From positions 372,001 to 436,000 of the forward strand of contig JAIVFI010000029.1 in NCBI GenBank assembly GCA_025558095.1: a DNA stretch of 64,000 bases. The letters are read 5' to 3'. This document shows, piece after piece, positions 50,143 through 59,270 of the stretch. The position numbers and the translations under genes were made by a program. The first letter of the stretch is position 1. The number at the start of each line of letters is the position of its first letter. This DNA comes from Hyaloraphidium curvatum. Lineage: Eukaryota; Monoblepharomycota; Hyaloraphidiomycetes; Hyaloraphidiales; Hyaloraphidiaceae. Below the pieces are notes generated by a model. That model saw nothing but the letters and a program-made list of their open reading frames with translations, did no database searches and was not told the origin of the DNA.

Positions 50143-52194
50143 TTACTTTCCGGCCACCTTTTCCGGCACCTTGGCGCCCTCCTCGGCGGCGGCCGCCTCG
50201 GCCTGCGCCTTGCGCGTGCGCTTGGTGCGCCAGACCAGCAGCCCGGCGATCCCGGCCGCGAGCACGACCGCGCTGCATCGCCCAATCCAAGGTTAGCAAT
50301 GACATCCATGCAACAGCGGCGAACAACCCACCCGATGATGGCCCCCACGATGGCGCCCACGGGCACCGACGACGACACCTGGACCTGCGCCGGAACGGCG
50401 GTCGGCGCGCTGGCGGAGGTCTGCGCCGGCACCGCGGTCCGCGTCGACGTCGGCGCCGGACCCGCCGGCTCCGGATCGTCCGCCGGCGTCCCCGTGTCCA
50501 CCTCGAACTTTGCGCGCACCTCCCTCGTCGCGCCCGGGCGCACCTCGGCGCGGAGGCGGAGCGGCTGCCTCCGGTACAGCATGCCGTCGTCGGGGAGCTC
50601 CGCCGCGACGTCCACGTAGCGGTGGAGCAGCCGTCGCCGCGCGCCGCCCGTGGCGCCGTTGGCGTCGTACGTGAGCCGGGTGCGGACGTACAGGGTGAAG
50701 GCGTTCCCGCCCGTGCCGATGTCGCCGGTCTGCAGCAGCCCGGCGTTGGGCTGGTCCACCGCCGCCGAGTTGGCGTTGAAGGTGATGGTGCTCGTCGCCG
50801 TCGCCACGGGGGTTCCGAACGTCTGGCTGAACCCGCCCGAGGCCGCAAAGGAAATCGCCGTGCCGAAGGGCGTCAGCGTGCCCGCGGCCACGGCGCTGCG
50901 GTTGGCCCATGCGGGGTCCGCGGCGTGCTTCGTGCTGGCGATGAATGCGTTGGAGATGAGGATGCTGGCGAGGCGGAGCTGGGGCGAGTTGATGGCAAGG
51001 GGGATGGAGACGGTACCGCCGACACCGACGGGCCCGGTGGGGGACGTGAGGCCGGCGGTGACCCCGGTGATGGCGGTGTTGAGCGCGTCGTCGCACACGG
51101 GGAAGGTGCCGACGTTGACGTCGAAGGCGTCCGAGGAGGCAGTGCAGCCTTCACCGCACTGGGTGTTGAATGCGATGCGGTACACGCCGGCGACGGAGCA
51201 AGTAGCCTCCTGCACAGTGAATGCAAACGTGCCGCGCTGGGTGCACGACTGACCGACCGGGACGCCGGTGGTGTCGCAGCCCTGCGGCGTGGCGACGATG
51301 GCCGGGTTGCCCTGCAGCGTGACCCCCGCGACTGCCGTGGTGGCGTTCGCAAACGTGTAGATATACGGATTGGGATTGGTCATCTGGTAGTCGAACGTCA
51401 GAGACTTGACGCCAGCCGTGTTGGAGTAGGTGAGCTGGTTGACGAAGAAGGTGCCGCGGCCCGAGTCGGCGCCGACGTCAAAGCCCGCCGAGGCGTTGAT
51501 GGAAGTCGGGAAGGAGATGACGACGGGGCGGGTGATGGTCTGGTTGCGGGTGGCCGCGGGCGAGGCAACCTGGTCGGTGTAGGTGATTGCGAGCGACGAC
51601 GTAAAGGGCGTGACGCCGTCGGCCTCGGTGCCGTTCGTCCAGCCGCAGGCCGAGGCCGAGCCCCAAGGCGCCGTCATGGTGAGCGACGCGGTGCACGTGC
51701 TCGAGGTGCCAGTGAAAGTGCCGACGGACGGGCCGACCACGCACGCGGCGTTGGCGCCGTTGCCGAGCACCAGCATCATCGAACTGGCGCGACATCGAGG
51801 GTAATCGGGATGGCGGGGAATTGGGCAGGGGCGGGGGTGCCGGGGAGAGGAAAAAACGTGACAGGGAGGTCGGAGAGGGATCGGGGCGGGGCGGGCATCG
51901 CCAGTTAGCCGGGCAGGGGGATGCAGGCGGTGCCAGTTACCGGAACACAGTCGTCGAGCCGTCCCAGTAGGTGAGCGTCTGCACGGTGAAGACGACGCTC
52001 TCGCTCGCGGCGTCGTAGCGCGAGTCCGTCAGCGTGGGCGCCGGCGCCGCGGAGAGGTCGGTCCCCGAGGAGATTGGGCGGGCGACGCACGAGGCATCGG
52101 GCAGCTGCGCGGCGCCCCGCGCCACCAACGCCGCCGCCGCGCACGCAAAGAGCACCGCCGCGCGGAAGCCGAACACGCTCCGCCGCCGCGGCAT
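50143..52194 (-). CDS. type I membrane surface protein with signal peptide, unknown
   Basis: Exon 1 (MPRRRSVFGFRAAVLFACAA...) is a signal peptide with cleavage expected after ARGAAQ, then TYWDGSTTVFR. An intron (GTAACTGG...CGCCAG) joins SMMLVLGNGANAACVVGPSV. The body is a long Thr/Ser/Ala-rich extracellular region, with Cys pairs, beta-rich repeats (TFTGTSSTCTASLTM; SRGTFFVNQLTYSN) and LYVRTRLTYDANGATGGARR. A Thr/Ala/Pro-rich stalk precedes SSSVPVGAIVGAIIG, which splices at GTGGGTTG to AVVLAAGIAGLLVWRTKRTR, a single membrane helix with a short basic/Glu-rich tail ending VPEKVAGK (TAA at 50143-50145). Family not recognised. Confidence 0.65.
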
Positions 52195-52850
52195 CGCGAT
52201 GTGGGCGGGGGAGGTGAGAAAGCGAGTGTCCGTTGAACCCGCGACGAGGCGCAGCCATAGTCAGCCCCGTTCGATGCCCCGACTCCCCTGTGGACCCGCC
52301 GAGACTAGTCGGCGATTCGGGTCGGCATGCCATCGACGTCTGTACTTGCGTCTTTCTTGTTAGCAGATCGGCATCACCTTCAGCTCCTTCGTATCTATCC
52401 GCGGCGAGGCCATGCTGATCGTCCCACACTTTGTCGCTCAGGACGGACAAGTGCCCGAATTGTAGTGTGATTCGTGAATCTCTATCTCCGACAAAGCTCT
52501 TTTCGTACCTTGCAGATCGGCTGTCCGCTCTTCGGGATCCCCAGGGCGGGGGACAAGGACTACCTTGAGAGGGCACCACGGCACATGAATCGATCGAGCC
52601 CGGATCGACCTTATCTCGATGAAGTAAGATGAGGCCCGGCTACCGAAGCCGTTTCTCTTTTAACGTCTCGTTTGCACGAGGAAGGGGGCGACGGGATCGC
52701 CACCGACCGCCACCGCTCCTCGCCGATCGCCGCGTCCGGGAGACGTTTCCCAAACACAATATACACGAAAGCGAAGCCCTGGCCCCCGAAATTTACCCTT
52801 CCATCTCGTAGCAGGAGACAACACAAACCGCGCTCGTGCTCGAAGCAACG
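52195..52850. other. divergent intergenic region
   Basis: 656 bp between divergent start codons of the surface protein and the ThuA-like gene. No domain or repeat recognised; presumably two promoters. Confidence 0.4.
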
Positions 52851-53612
52851 ATGGCGGCCCAGAACCCCCGGAAAATCCAAGTCATGCTGGTCGTAGGAGG
52901 CCTCTATCATGATATGGACTTCTCCCGGCTCGAGATTCTGAAGCTGCTCGCCGAAGACCCGCACGTCCGCACTCGCGTCTTCGAAGACTACGCCAACACC
53001 GAGGCCCTGGCCAAGTCGGACGCCCTCATCACGTACACGTGCGACGTCGTGCCCACCGTGGAGCAGCAGGAGGCCCTGCGCGCCTTTGTCGAACGCGGCG
53101 GGCGGTGGCTCGCGCTCCACGCCACCTCCGCGATCCTCGAGTTCCTGCCGAGCGGCCTCGTGGACACGCCCAAGAAGGCTCCGCACCTGATGGACACTCT
53201 CGGGGCCCGCTTCGTCGCACACCCTCCCATTGCGCCGTACCCCGTCCACATAGTCGACCCCGAGCACCCTCTCGTCAAGGGCCTCAAGGAGTTCGAGGCC
53301 AAGGACGAGCTGTACCTGCTCGAGCCCACGGGAAAGATCGAGGTGCTCCTCGACACGGAGTTCGAGGGCGACGCGACGGGGTACGCCGTGACCCCCTGGG
53401 CAAAGGCCAGGCACCCGGTGCTGTACCTCCACCCGCTCGGCAAGGGTGCCGTGTGCTACTTCACCTTGGGGCACTGCCGCGGGCACTTTGACATGCAGCC
53501 GATCATCGAGTACATGGACACGCTGGAGAAGGGGTCGTGGGCGCTGCCCGAGTTCTACGAGATCCTCAGGCGGGGGATCGCGTGGGCAAAGGACGCCGAA
53601 GTTTCCAAGTGA
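52851..53612 (+). CDS. ThuA-like (trehalose-utilisation) domain protein
   Basis: A single exon from MAAQNPRKIQVMLVVGGLYH (253 aa; an in-frame ATG at 52836 adds five residues). The order of motifs is that of the ThuA class I glutamine-amidotransferase-like fold: VGGLYHDMDFSRLEILKLLA, SDALITYTCDVVPT, ALRAFVERGGRWLALHATSA, then LMDTLGARFVAHPPIAPYPV, DPEHPLVKGLKEFEAKDELY and GKGAVCYFTLGHCRGHFD. The nucleophile Cys of true amidotransferases is not evident at the H-A-T-S elbow, as is usual for ThuA. Ligand unknown; often in sugar catabolism loci. Confidence 0.8.
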   Translation: MAAQNPRKIQVMLVVGGLYHDMDFSRLEILKLLAEDPHVRTRVFEDYANTEALAKSDALITYTCDVVPTVEQQEALRAFVERGGRWLALHATSAILEFLPSGLVDTPKKAPHLMDTLGARFVAHPPIAPYPVHIVDPEHPLVKGLKEFEAKDELYLLEPTGKIEVLLDTEFEGDATGYAVTPWAKARHPVLYLHPLGKGAVCYFTLGHCRGHFDMQPIIEYMDTLEKGSWALPEFYEILRRGIAWAKDAEVSK

Positions 53613-53790
53613 GGACAATCTTTCGCGGCCGAAGGCCGGGAGCTGCAGAAAGTGGAACGGACGTACAGGATCAATATCGACACAGCTGTGGGGCGCATAT
53701 TTACAGTGTCGGCCATCGCTTTGCAGTCCAGGCGTCTGCGGCTGGCCGCGGGGATCCTCGGGTCCGATTCCGAAGGCATCGATCGGCGGA

Positions 53791-54660
53791 TCAGGCAGCC
53801 ACCACCGGGTTGGCTTCCTCGGCCACCGCCACCTCCACCTTCTTGCCCTCCTCCACGGCCTTGGCATCCGCCTCTTTCGTCGCTTTAGCCTCGTCCACGG
53901 CCCGCACCGCCGGCCATCCGCCTTCCTCCTGCTGCAGGATCCACCACTGCAGCCAGACGAAGCTCGCCGCCCAGAACACCTCCCACAGGTTGCCGAACCA
54001 GAACCCGTAGGCATCGGATGCCGGCACAGCGGCAAAGAGGGGGAGCAAGAGACACTGGGCGACCAGGAAGGGGAGGAAGCGGGCGCGCTTCCACAGGCAG
54101 GCGCCCAGGAAGATGTACAGCAGGCTCCCGATGAAGATGAACACGATACCGGCGTCGAACGGTGCGCCGGGCCCTGCCTCGGCGGTGACGCCGCCGTCGG
54201 GGGTGGCGGCTAGCTCCAGGTTCCGGCAGATTCGCACGGAAGCTAACCACACGCCGAACACCGAGAGGCCGCCGCAGGCCGCGACCACCGCCGGGCGGAG
54301 GGACCGCGCGATCCATATCCGCTTCGGCCCGCCGGCCACGCGGAGGGAAGCGTCGAGTGCGACCGCGATGTGCAGCGGCGCGACAAGCTCGTGAAAAACA
54401 TACGTCGCGCAGCCAAGCCCGTAGAGGGTGCCGGGGTCCGAGTAGAAGAAGGACGAGAGGGCGACCTTCAGGTTGTCGTAAACGAGGCCCACTTGGATGA
54501 GGGCAAGGAAGTAGAGGTCCAGGGGAAGGCGGGGACCGGAGCCGTCGCCGCAGCGCCGCAGCGAAGGCAGGTGCCGCCGGGCGATGAGGTACCCGTAGAG
54601 TCCGAGGAGAAGGATCTGCGCGGCGCCGTAGGTGTAGTAAACAGCGTAGCTAGCAAGCAT
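53791..54660 (-). CDS. seven-helix membrane protein, uncharacterised fungal family
   Basis: A single exon of 289 aa. Seven hydrophobic segments can be picked: YAVYYTYGAAQILLLGLYGY; LPLDLYFLALIQVGLVYDNL; LYGLGCATYVFHELVAPLHI; LRPAVVAACGGLSVFGVWLA; DAGIVFIFIGSLLYIFLGAC; FLPFLVAQCLLLPLFAAV; NLWEVFWAASFVWLQWWIL. The Y-D-N in helix 2 and the H in helix 3 (ATYVFHELVAP) resemble an uncharacterised fungal membrane family. The C-terminus is Glu/Ala/Lys-rich and cytosolic or luminal. No enzymatic signature is confirmed. Confidence 0.6.
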   Translation of the reverse strand: MLASYAVYYTYGAAQILLLGLYGYLIARRHLPSLRRCGDGSGPRLPLDLYFLALIQVGLVYDNLKVALSSFFYSDPGTLYGLGCATYVFHELVAPLHIAVALDASLRVAGGPKRIWIARSLRPAVVAACGGLSVFGVWLASVRICRNLELAATPDGGVTAEAGPGAPFDAGIVFIFIGSLLYIFLGACLWKRARFLPFLVAQCLLLPLFAAVPASDAYGFWFGNLWEVFWAASFVWLQWWILQQEEGGWPAVRAVDEAKATKEADAKAVEEGKKVEVAVAEEANPVVAA

Positions 54661-55134
54661 GGTTGCGATTCGAGGTGTTGTTGCCGGTGTGAATCATTAT
54701 TGATGGCGCAGCGGTGTTTGGCTCCGGGCACCGCCACCAAGGGTCCAGGACGCTTTCGGCAAAATCTCGCGCCGTCCATCAATTGGGAGGCCATTGCGTT
54801 GCCCTGATGCTGTTTCTGGCGTATACATCGCACGATGGACGTCGATTCCAAATTCCATCAACGAGGATTGCCGGACTCGTTCTGCCCCGGCCCCACTTGC
54901 TCAGTCAGCATCAAGCTCAAGTGTCGAGAATGATTATTGCGCAGAGATCACTGCTTCTCATGCAAGTTGATTTGGCAAGTTGTCCGTGATCGGAGAAAGT
55001 GCACGATGAGGTGTGCGGGCCACGTCAGCCGGAGTGGCCGTCGCGCACCGTCACCGCTCCGCTCAGCAAGCAACACGGAGCATCTTCCACCTATCAACCG
55101 CACCGCACATTGCACCGCGCTCACCAGTTCATCA
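54661..55134. other. intergenic stretch
   Basis: 474 bp between divergent genes. No domain or clear repeat; presumably two promoters. Confidence 0.35.
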
Positions 55135-56245
55135 TGTCCTACAACGACTCCGGCGTGTACCGCAACCCCGTCCCGCCTTCCGGCTACGGCGCGCAGCCGG
55201 TCGTCTACGAGCAGGCGGGGGGAATGAACCTCCCCGGCATGCAGCAGGGCTGTGGGTGCCTCCGCTGCCATTCTCTGCGGCATATCTGAATGCTCTCGCT
55301 GTCTCCAGACGGAGGACGCCAGTCGAACTCGTTCTTCCACAAGATGGGCCTGAATGATTACTACGACACGCCCCCGCACAGCGGCCGCGAAGAAAGGGCG
55401 GACGACAGTCCCTCGAGCTCGGACGACGACGACGACGAGGACAACGGGATCTTTGACGGGGTGCTCGGAAAGAGTAGGTGTTTGGGGCGGGACGAATCAA
55501 GGTCGTTCTGACTGACGACTTCTCTTCCTACCGCCTGGTCCGCACAGTCTTCGGCGGCGGCGGCAACCAGCAACAGTACCAGCAGCAGCAGGACCAGGGC
55601 GGCATCTCGGGCGCCATCTCGGGCCTGATCGGCAAGGTCACCGGTCACGGCGGCTCCTCGCAGGGCGGCATGGGTATGGGCATGGGGCAGATCGACCCGG
55701 CCTGGGCGATGCAGCAGAGGCAGAGCATCTACGGCGGGGGAATCAGGAGTGGAGCGGTTCGTGGAGACAGATGTCAACGTGTTCCCGAGCTGATCTTCGG
55801 TCCCTCGCGAACAGGCCAACTTCGGGCTCGACGCGATCGCAGCCGCCGCTGGCGCCGAAGCCATGCGCATGTTCTCTTCGCGCGGAGGCGGACAAGGGCA
55901 AGACCCGGGCCTGGCGCAGAAGACGCTCGCCGGGCTGGCCGTGGCCGAGGCGGGGCGCATGGTGAAGCGCTACTTCGAAGGTTCGGAGGCGCGGACATCG
56001 GCGATCTCTGAATGCGATCTCTGATGCTCGTCGATTTCGAGCAGATGCCCAACCAGCAAGGGATGTCCAAGCGCCAGATGAAGGAGCAGGCGGCGGCAAT
56101 GGCCGCGCAGACCTCGCTCGGCATGTTCCAGCGGGGCAGCATGGGCGGCATGGGAGGCGGGATGCCGATGCAGTGGTACGGCGGCGGCCAGGGCTACGGC
56201 GGCAGCATGGGCGTGCAGCAGCAGGGGTACGGGAGGGGCTACTAG
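55135..56245 (+). CDS. Gly/Gln/Met-rich low-complexity protein
   Basis: About five short exons. Exon 1 is MSYNDSGVYRNPVPPSGYGA...QQG. An intron (GTGGGTGCC...CTCCAG) gives YGGRQSNSFFHKMGLNDYYD, and an acidic Ser/Asp run follows. A second intron (GTAGGTG...CACAG) gives FGGGGNQQQYQQQQDQGG, then ISGAISGLIGKVTGH. A later exon has ANFGLDAIAAAAGAEAMRMF and LAGLAVAEAGRMVKRYFEG, an alanine-rich helical pair. The last exon is KRQMKEQAAAMAAQTSLGMF followed by Gly/Met/Tyr repeats, ending GYGRGY. The helical pair with Gly-rich flanks recalls a small family of fungal Gly/Gln-rich proteins. Function unknown. Confidence 0.6.
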
Positions 56246-56464
56246 AACACACCGGGCATTCTTGTCAGCTAGATCCTTCTTTTCTTTTCATTTCAACTAC
56301 AATGCGTCCCACTCGGTTACTCCTGAAGCGAAGCGGATTCGGTCCGAAGCGGATAGTTGAAACGAGCCAATCATCGCGACCAGCGTCCCAACTCCCTTGC
56401 CGAATCTTTCGCCGTGCGTTCGCGGCCTGACGTGAAACGCCTTGAGTGCCGACTTTTTGGCATT

Positions 56465-57737
56465 ATGGTCAGGCGCAACCCGCGGCGCGGCGCGTCGGCG
56501 GCCGCCCAGAAGCGTAAACTTGACGCGGAGCCGCGCGACGAGACCGCCCTTCCCGCCGAAGTGCTCCTGCACGTGATGAAGACGCTGCTCGCCAGCAACA
56601 AACAGTGCACGCTGCTCTACATGTTGCTGGCATCCAAATCCTGCCTGGCCTTGGGAGTCCCGGTTCTGTACCGCGACATCGACTTTCTACCCGCGCCGCC
56701 GTACATCCACGGAAAGCAGCTCACCGAACACCTCTCGGCGAAGGCTTTGCACGCCGCTGCATCTGACGCGCTCAGCACGGACAAGTGGTCGCGCACGCGG
56801 TCGCTGGCCATCCCCTGCTACCTCCCTGGAGACACGCGGACGCAGGCCGTGGCTGCAATCCTGCGCTCATGCTCGGCGCTCGAAAAGCTCACGGTGGAAA
56901 TCGAAGGTCCTGTGGCGGCCGAGATCCGCGACGCGATCTCGGGGCTCGCCTCCGTGAGGGCGTTCAAGCTTTGGCTCCAGCAGGACCCTGACTATACGTC
57001 GCGCCGGTTCTTTGCCGAAGGGCCGGTGCTGCCTCCCAACGCTGAGTACCTTTTCCTCGGACAGGCCTACTCCCAGGAAAGGGACTACGACATGTTGGAA
57101 CCCGCCAATTTGTCGGACAGCGAAGCCGACACCATCCTCCACGCGATCGGCACGGCCGAAAAGCTGAAGGGCTGGAGCCTCGATGCCACGGGCATCATGT
57201 ACGGCATTGCCGAACGGCTGGCAGACCACCGCCGCGCCGCGGCGAAGCTCGTCGGCGTGCTCGGGATCGTCGACCCCGAGGTCTTTGATCCTGCGTTCGA
57301 GCTGCCGGAGTTTCAGCCCGCATACCTGAGCTACTCGGCGAGCACCCTGCCGTACGGGGATGCCGATGAAATGGACCCGCCCCTCGGACGGATCTCCAAG
57401 CTGGAGAAGCTCGAGATGCTCCTCGTCGAAAACCTGCGTAGCGCGAAGCTGATCTCTTTTGAGCCCCCGAAAGGAATGCGAGCTCTCGGTCTGCCGCTCT
57501 TCGAGTACAGTGTTGGGGAAGAAGATCTGGGAAAGCTCAAGAAGCTCCTTTCCGATTGGTCGCGCCAGGGTCTGCGGGTCATAATGTGGGAGAACAGGTC
57601 CCCGGAAGGCCAAGAAGCGCTGGAGGCTGCCGTATGGGAAGAAGCGGAATGCGTCACGAGATATTCTTGCAGCGACGACGACCGATTGTTTCGAGGACAT
57701 CTGGCGCATCGTCCCCGAGTGGAGCCGGTTCATTTGA
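56465..57737 (+). CDS. F-box-like protein, C-terminus frame uncertain
   Basis: The start MVRRNPRRGASAAAQKRKLD precedes an F-box-like helix set, ALPAEVLLHVMKTLLASNKQ, CTLLYMLLASKSCLALGVPV, LYRDIDFLP, as in many fungal F-box proteins. The remaining 340 residues have leucine-rich-like spacing (LEKLTVEIEGPVAAEIRDAI; LKGWSLDATGIMYGIAERLA). The unshifted frame runs on to 58624 as apparent antisense of the Hint gene, which is unlikely to be real. One base of shift at about 57660 gives DCFEDIWRIVPEWSRFI and TGA at 57735-57737, a much more protein-like end. Role: probable SCF ubiquitin-ligase adaptor, by family. Confidence 0.6.
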
Positions 57738-57835
57738 AAGCTAGCAACAGCAAGGATGTACAATGCAGAGTAATTGGCTCATTGCCAGGAAGACGAAAGA
57801 GGGAAAGTCAAGGTCCGTCCGAGCTCTGTGCGCAC

Positions 57836-59002
57836 CTAAGCCACCGCGAGCATCGAAACGGCGTCCCGGAAGCCCCCGATCCCGCCCATCAAGTCCATCA
57901 CCCTCTCTGTGCCCCAGATCGGGTCCTCGAACCCCCGCACGTTCATCCCCAGCGTGCACGCGACAACTTCCCTCCCTCCCTCGCACGCGAGCACCACCGG
58001 CGCGAACCCCTCCACCCCGAACATGTGCAGCGCGTCCACGTGCACCGCCTCGGGGTCCACCAGCGCGTCGGGCCTCGTCCAGGTGCCGTCCGGCCCGCGC
58101 ACGGGGTGGTCCGGCGTGAGCAGGGCCGCGCCCAGGTCGCACATGCCCATCCTGCGGCCGACCAGCTGCGTCCACGTGGCGGTGACCGCCGCCGCCCGGC
58201 GGGTTCCGGTGGCCTCGCAGCGCACGAGGACCAGGTCGCCGGCGCGGATGTCGCGGGCGGAGACGGTGGTGCGGCCGTCGGGCAGGAGGATGGGGGCGGA
58301 GCCGTCGAGGCAGATGGGGCCGCTCTCCGCGAATCCGCTGCTGAAAGCGATCTCGAACACGGCCAGGCGGTCGTTGCAGGTCCGGATGTAGTCGGCCATG
58401 ATGTCCAGCGCGTTCCGGTTCGGGGCGGCCGGGTACGGGCGGAAGCTCTTCTCCTTGGGGCTGAGCCCCCAGGCCGCCGCCTTGGTGGCCTCGAGCACGT
58501 CGCCCGCGGCTTTGCAGATGGAGGTGATGTGGTAGTCCGCCGGCGTGCATCGGAACTTCTTCCCTTCGAAGGCCAGGCTGGCCTTTTCCGAGGACCACGG
58601 GAAACGGGTAAAGAACGTCAATGACGACAGGATAGAGAACTCGACGGGGATCAGTGGCGCCTCGAGTTTGGGCAGGTGGTCCGCCAGCGGCCGGAGGTGC
58701 TCGGCAGTGCCCTGGTACCACCGTTGCCGCAGGCCCGGCGGGTCCCGAAAGCCGTCCGGGGGGAAAAGTACCAAGCGGTACTGGCGGCCGACGGCCCGCT
58801 GGAACACCCCGGTGACCTTTGCCGGGTAAAACGCGTCGTCGATGCGTGCCGCGACGCGGTCATCAACCTTGAAATCGGCCTCGTCCGCCGGGGGCGGCGG
58901 CGGCGGGGCAGCCTCGCGCGCCTTCTTCCCGCCCCGCCCGCCCTTCTTCCAGCCGCGCCGGGCAGGTCCGCCCGCGCTCGGCCTCGAGTCTTTCCCGGGC
59001 AT
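57836..59002 (-). CDS. Hint-domain protein with Tudor/Agenet-like N-terminus
   Basis: One exon of 388 aa from MPGKDSRPSAGGPARRGWKK. A basic, Pro-rich leader precedes ADFKVDDRVAARIDDAFYPA, KVTGVFQRAVGRQYRLVLFP, which looks like a Tudor/Agenet-type barrel. A helical segment follows (ADYHITSICKAAGDVLEATK; ADYIRTCNDRLAVFEIAFSS). Then SGPICLDGSAPILLPDGRTT starts a Hint fold, with AGDLVLVRCEA, LLTPDHPVRGPDGTWTRPDA and ACTLGMNVRGFEDPIWGTER. The Cys after Pro-Ile, the T-P-D-H-P-V block and the final GTER strand match Hint-VWA-type Hint domains rather than an intein. Autoprocessing is plausible but unproven. Convergent with the F-box gene. Confidence 0.7.
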   Translation of the reverse strand: MPGKDSRPSAGGPARRGWKKGGRGGKKAREAAPPPPPPADEADFKVDDRVAARIDDAFYPAKVTGVFQRAVGRQYRLVLFPPDGFRDPPGLRQRWYQGTAEHLRPLADHLPKLEAPLIPVEFSILSSLTFFTRFPWSSEKASLAFEGKKFRCTPADYHITSICKAAGDVLEATKAAAWGLSPKEKSFRPYPAAPNRNALDIMADYIRTCNDRLAVFEIAFSSGFAESGPICLDGSAPILLPDGRTTVSARDIRAGDLVLVRCEATGTRRAAAVTATWTQLVGRRMGMCDLGAALLTPDHPVRGPDGTWTRPDALVDPEAVHVDALHMFGVEGFAPVVLACEGGREVVACTLGMNVRGFEDPIWGTERVMDLMGGIGGFRDAVSMLAVA

Positions 59003-59270
59003 GACTCTTTCGGCTTTCACGAGGCTGCGAGTGCCGCGCGAGTCTTCAACGCCCCGCGTGCGTGTGGCAAAGTCGTTCCGGCCGGCGCGCTCCGAATCCA
59101 ATATAATCAAGCTGGCGGATCTTCAAGCCGACGCGCGATGAATCGTGTCATTCGCAATCTCAGCCTGTCCAGGACGATGGAAGGAGCAGGCGATCGGGGA
59201 GGGCGACGCGCTCGGGCCCTGACGGAACTCCGCCGCGCGGGCCCGAGCACCGCGTCCGAACAGCAACTCC

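Noticed and set aside
57738-58624. Extension of the F-box protein frame across the Hint gene
   Set aside because: His/Pro/Arg-rich composition mirrors the antisense of the Hint coding sequence; a shifted frame gives a better end at 57737.
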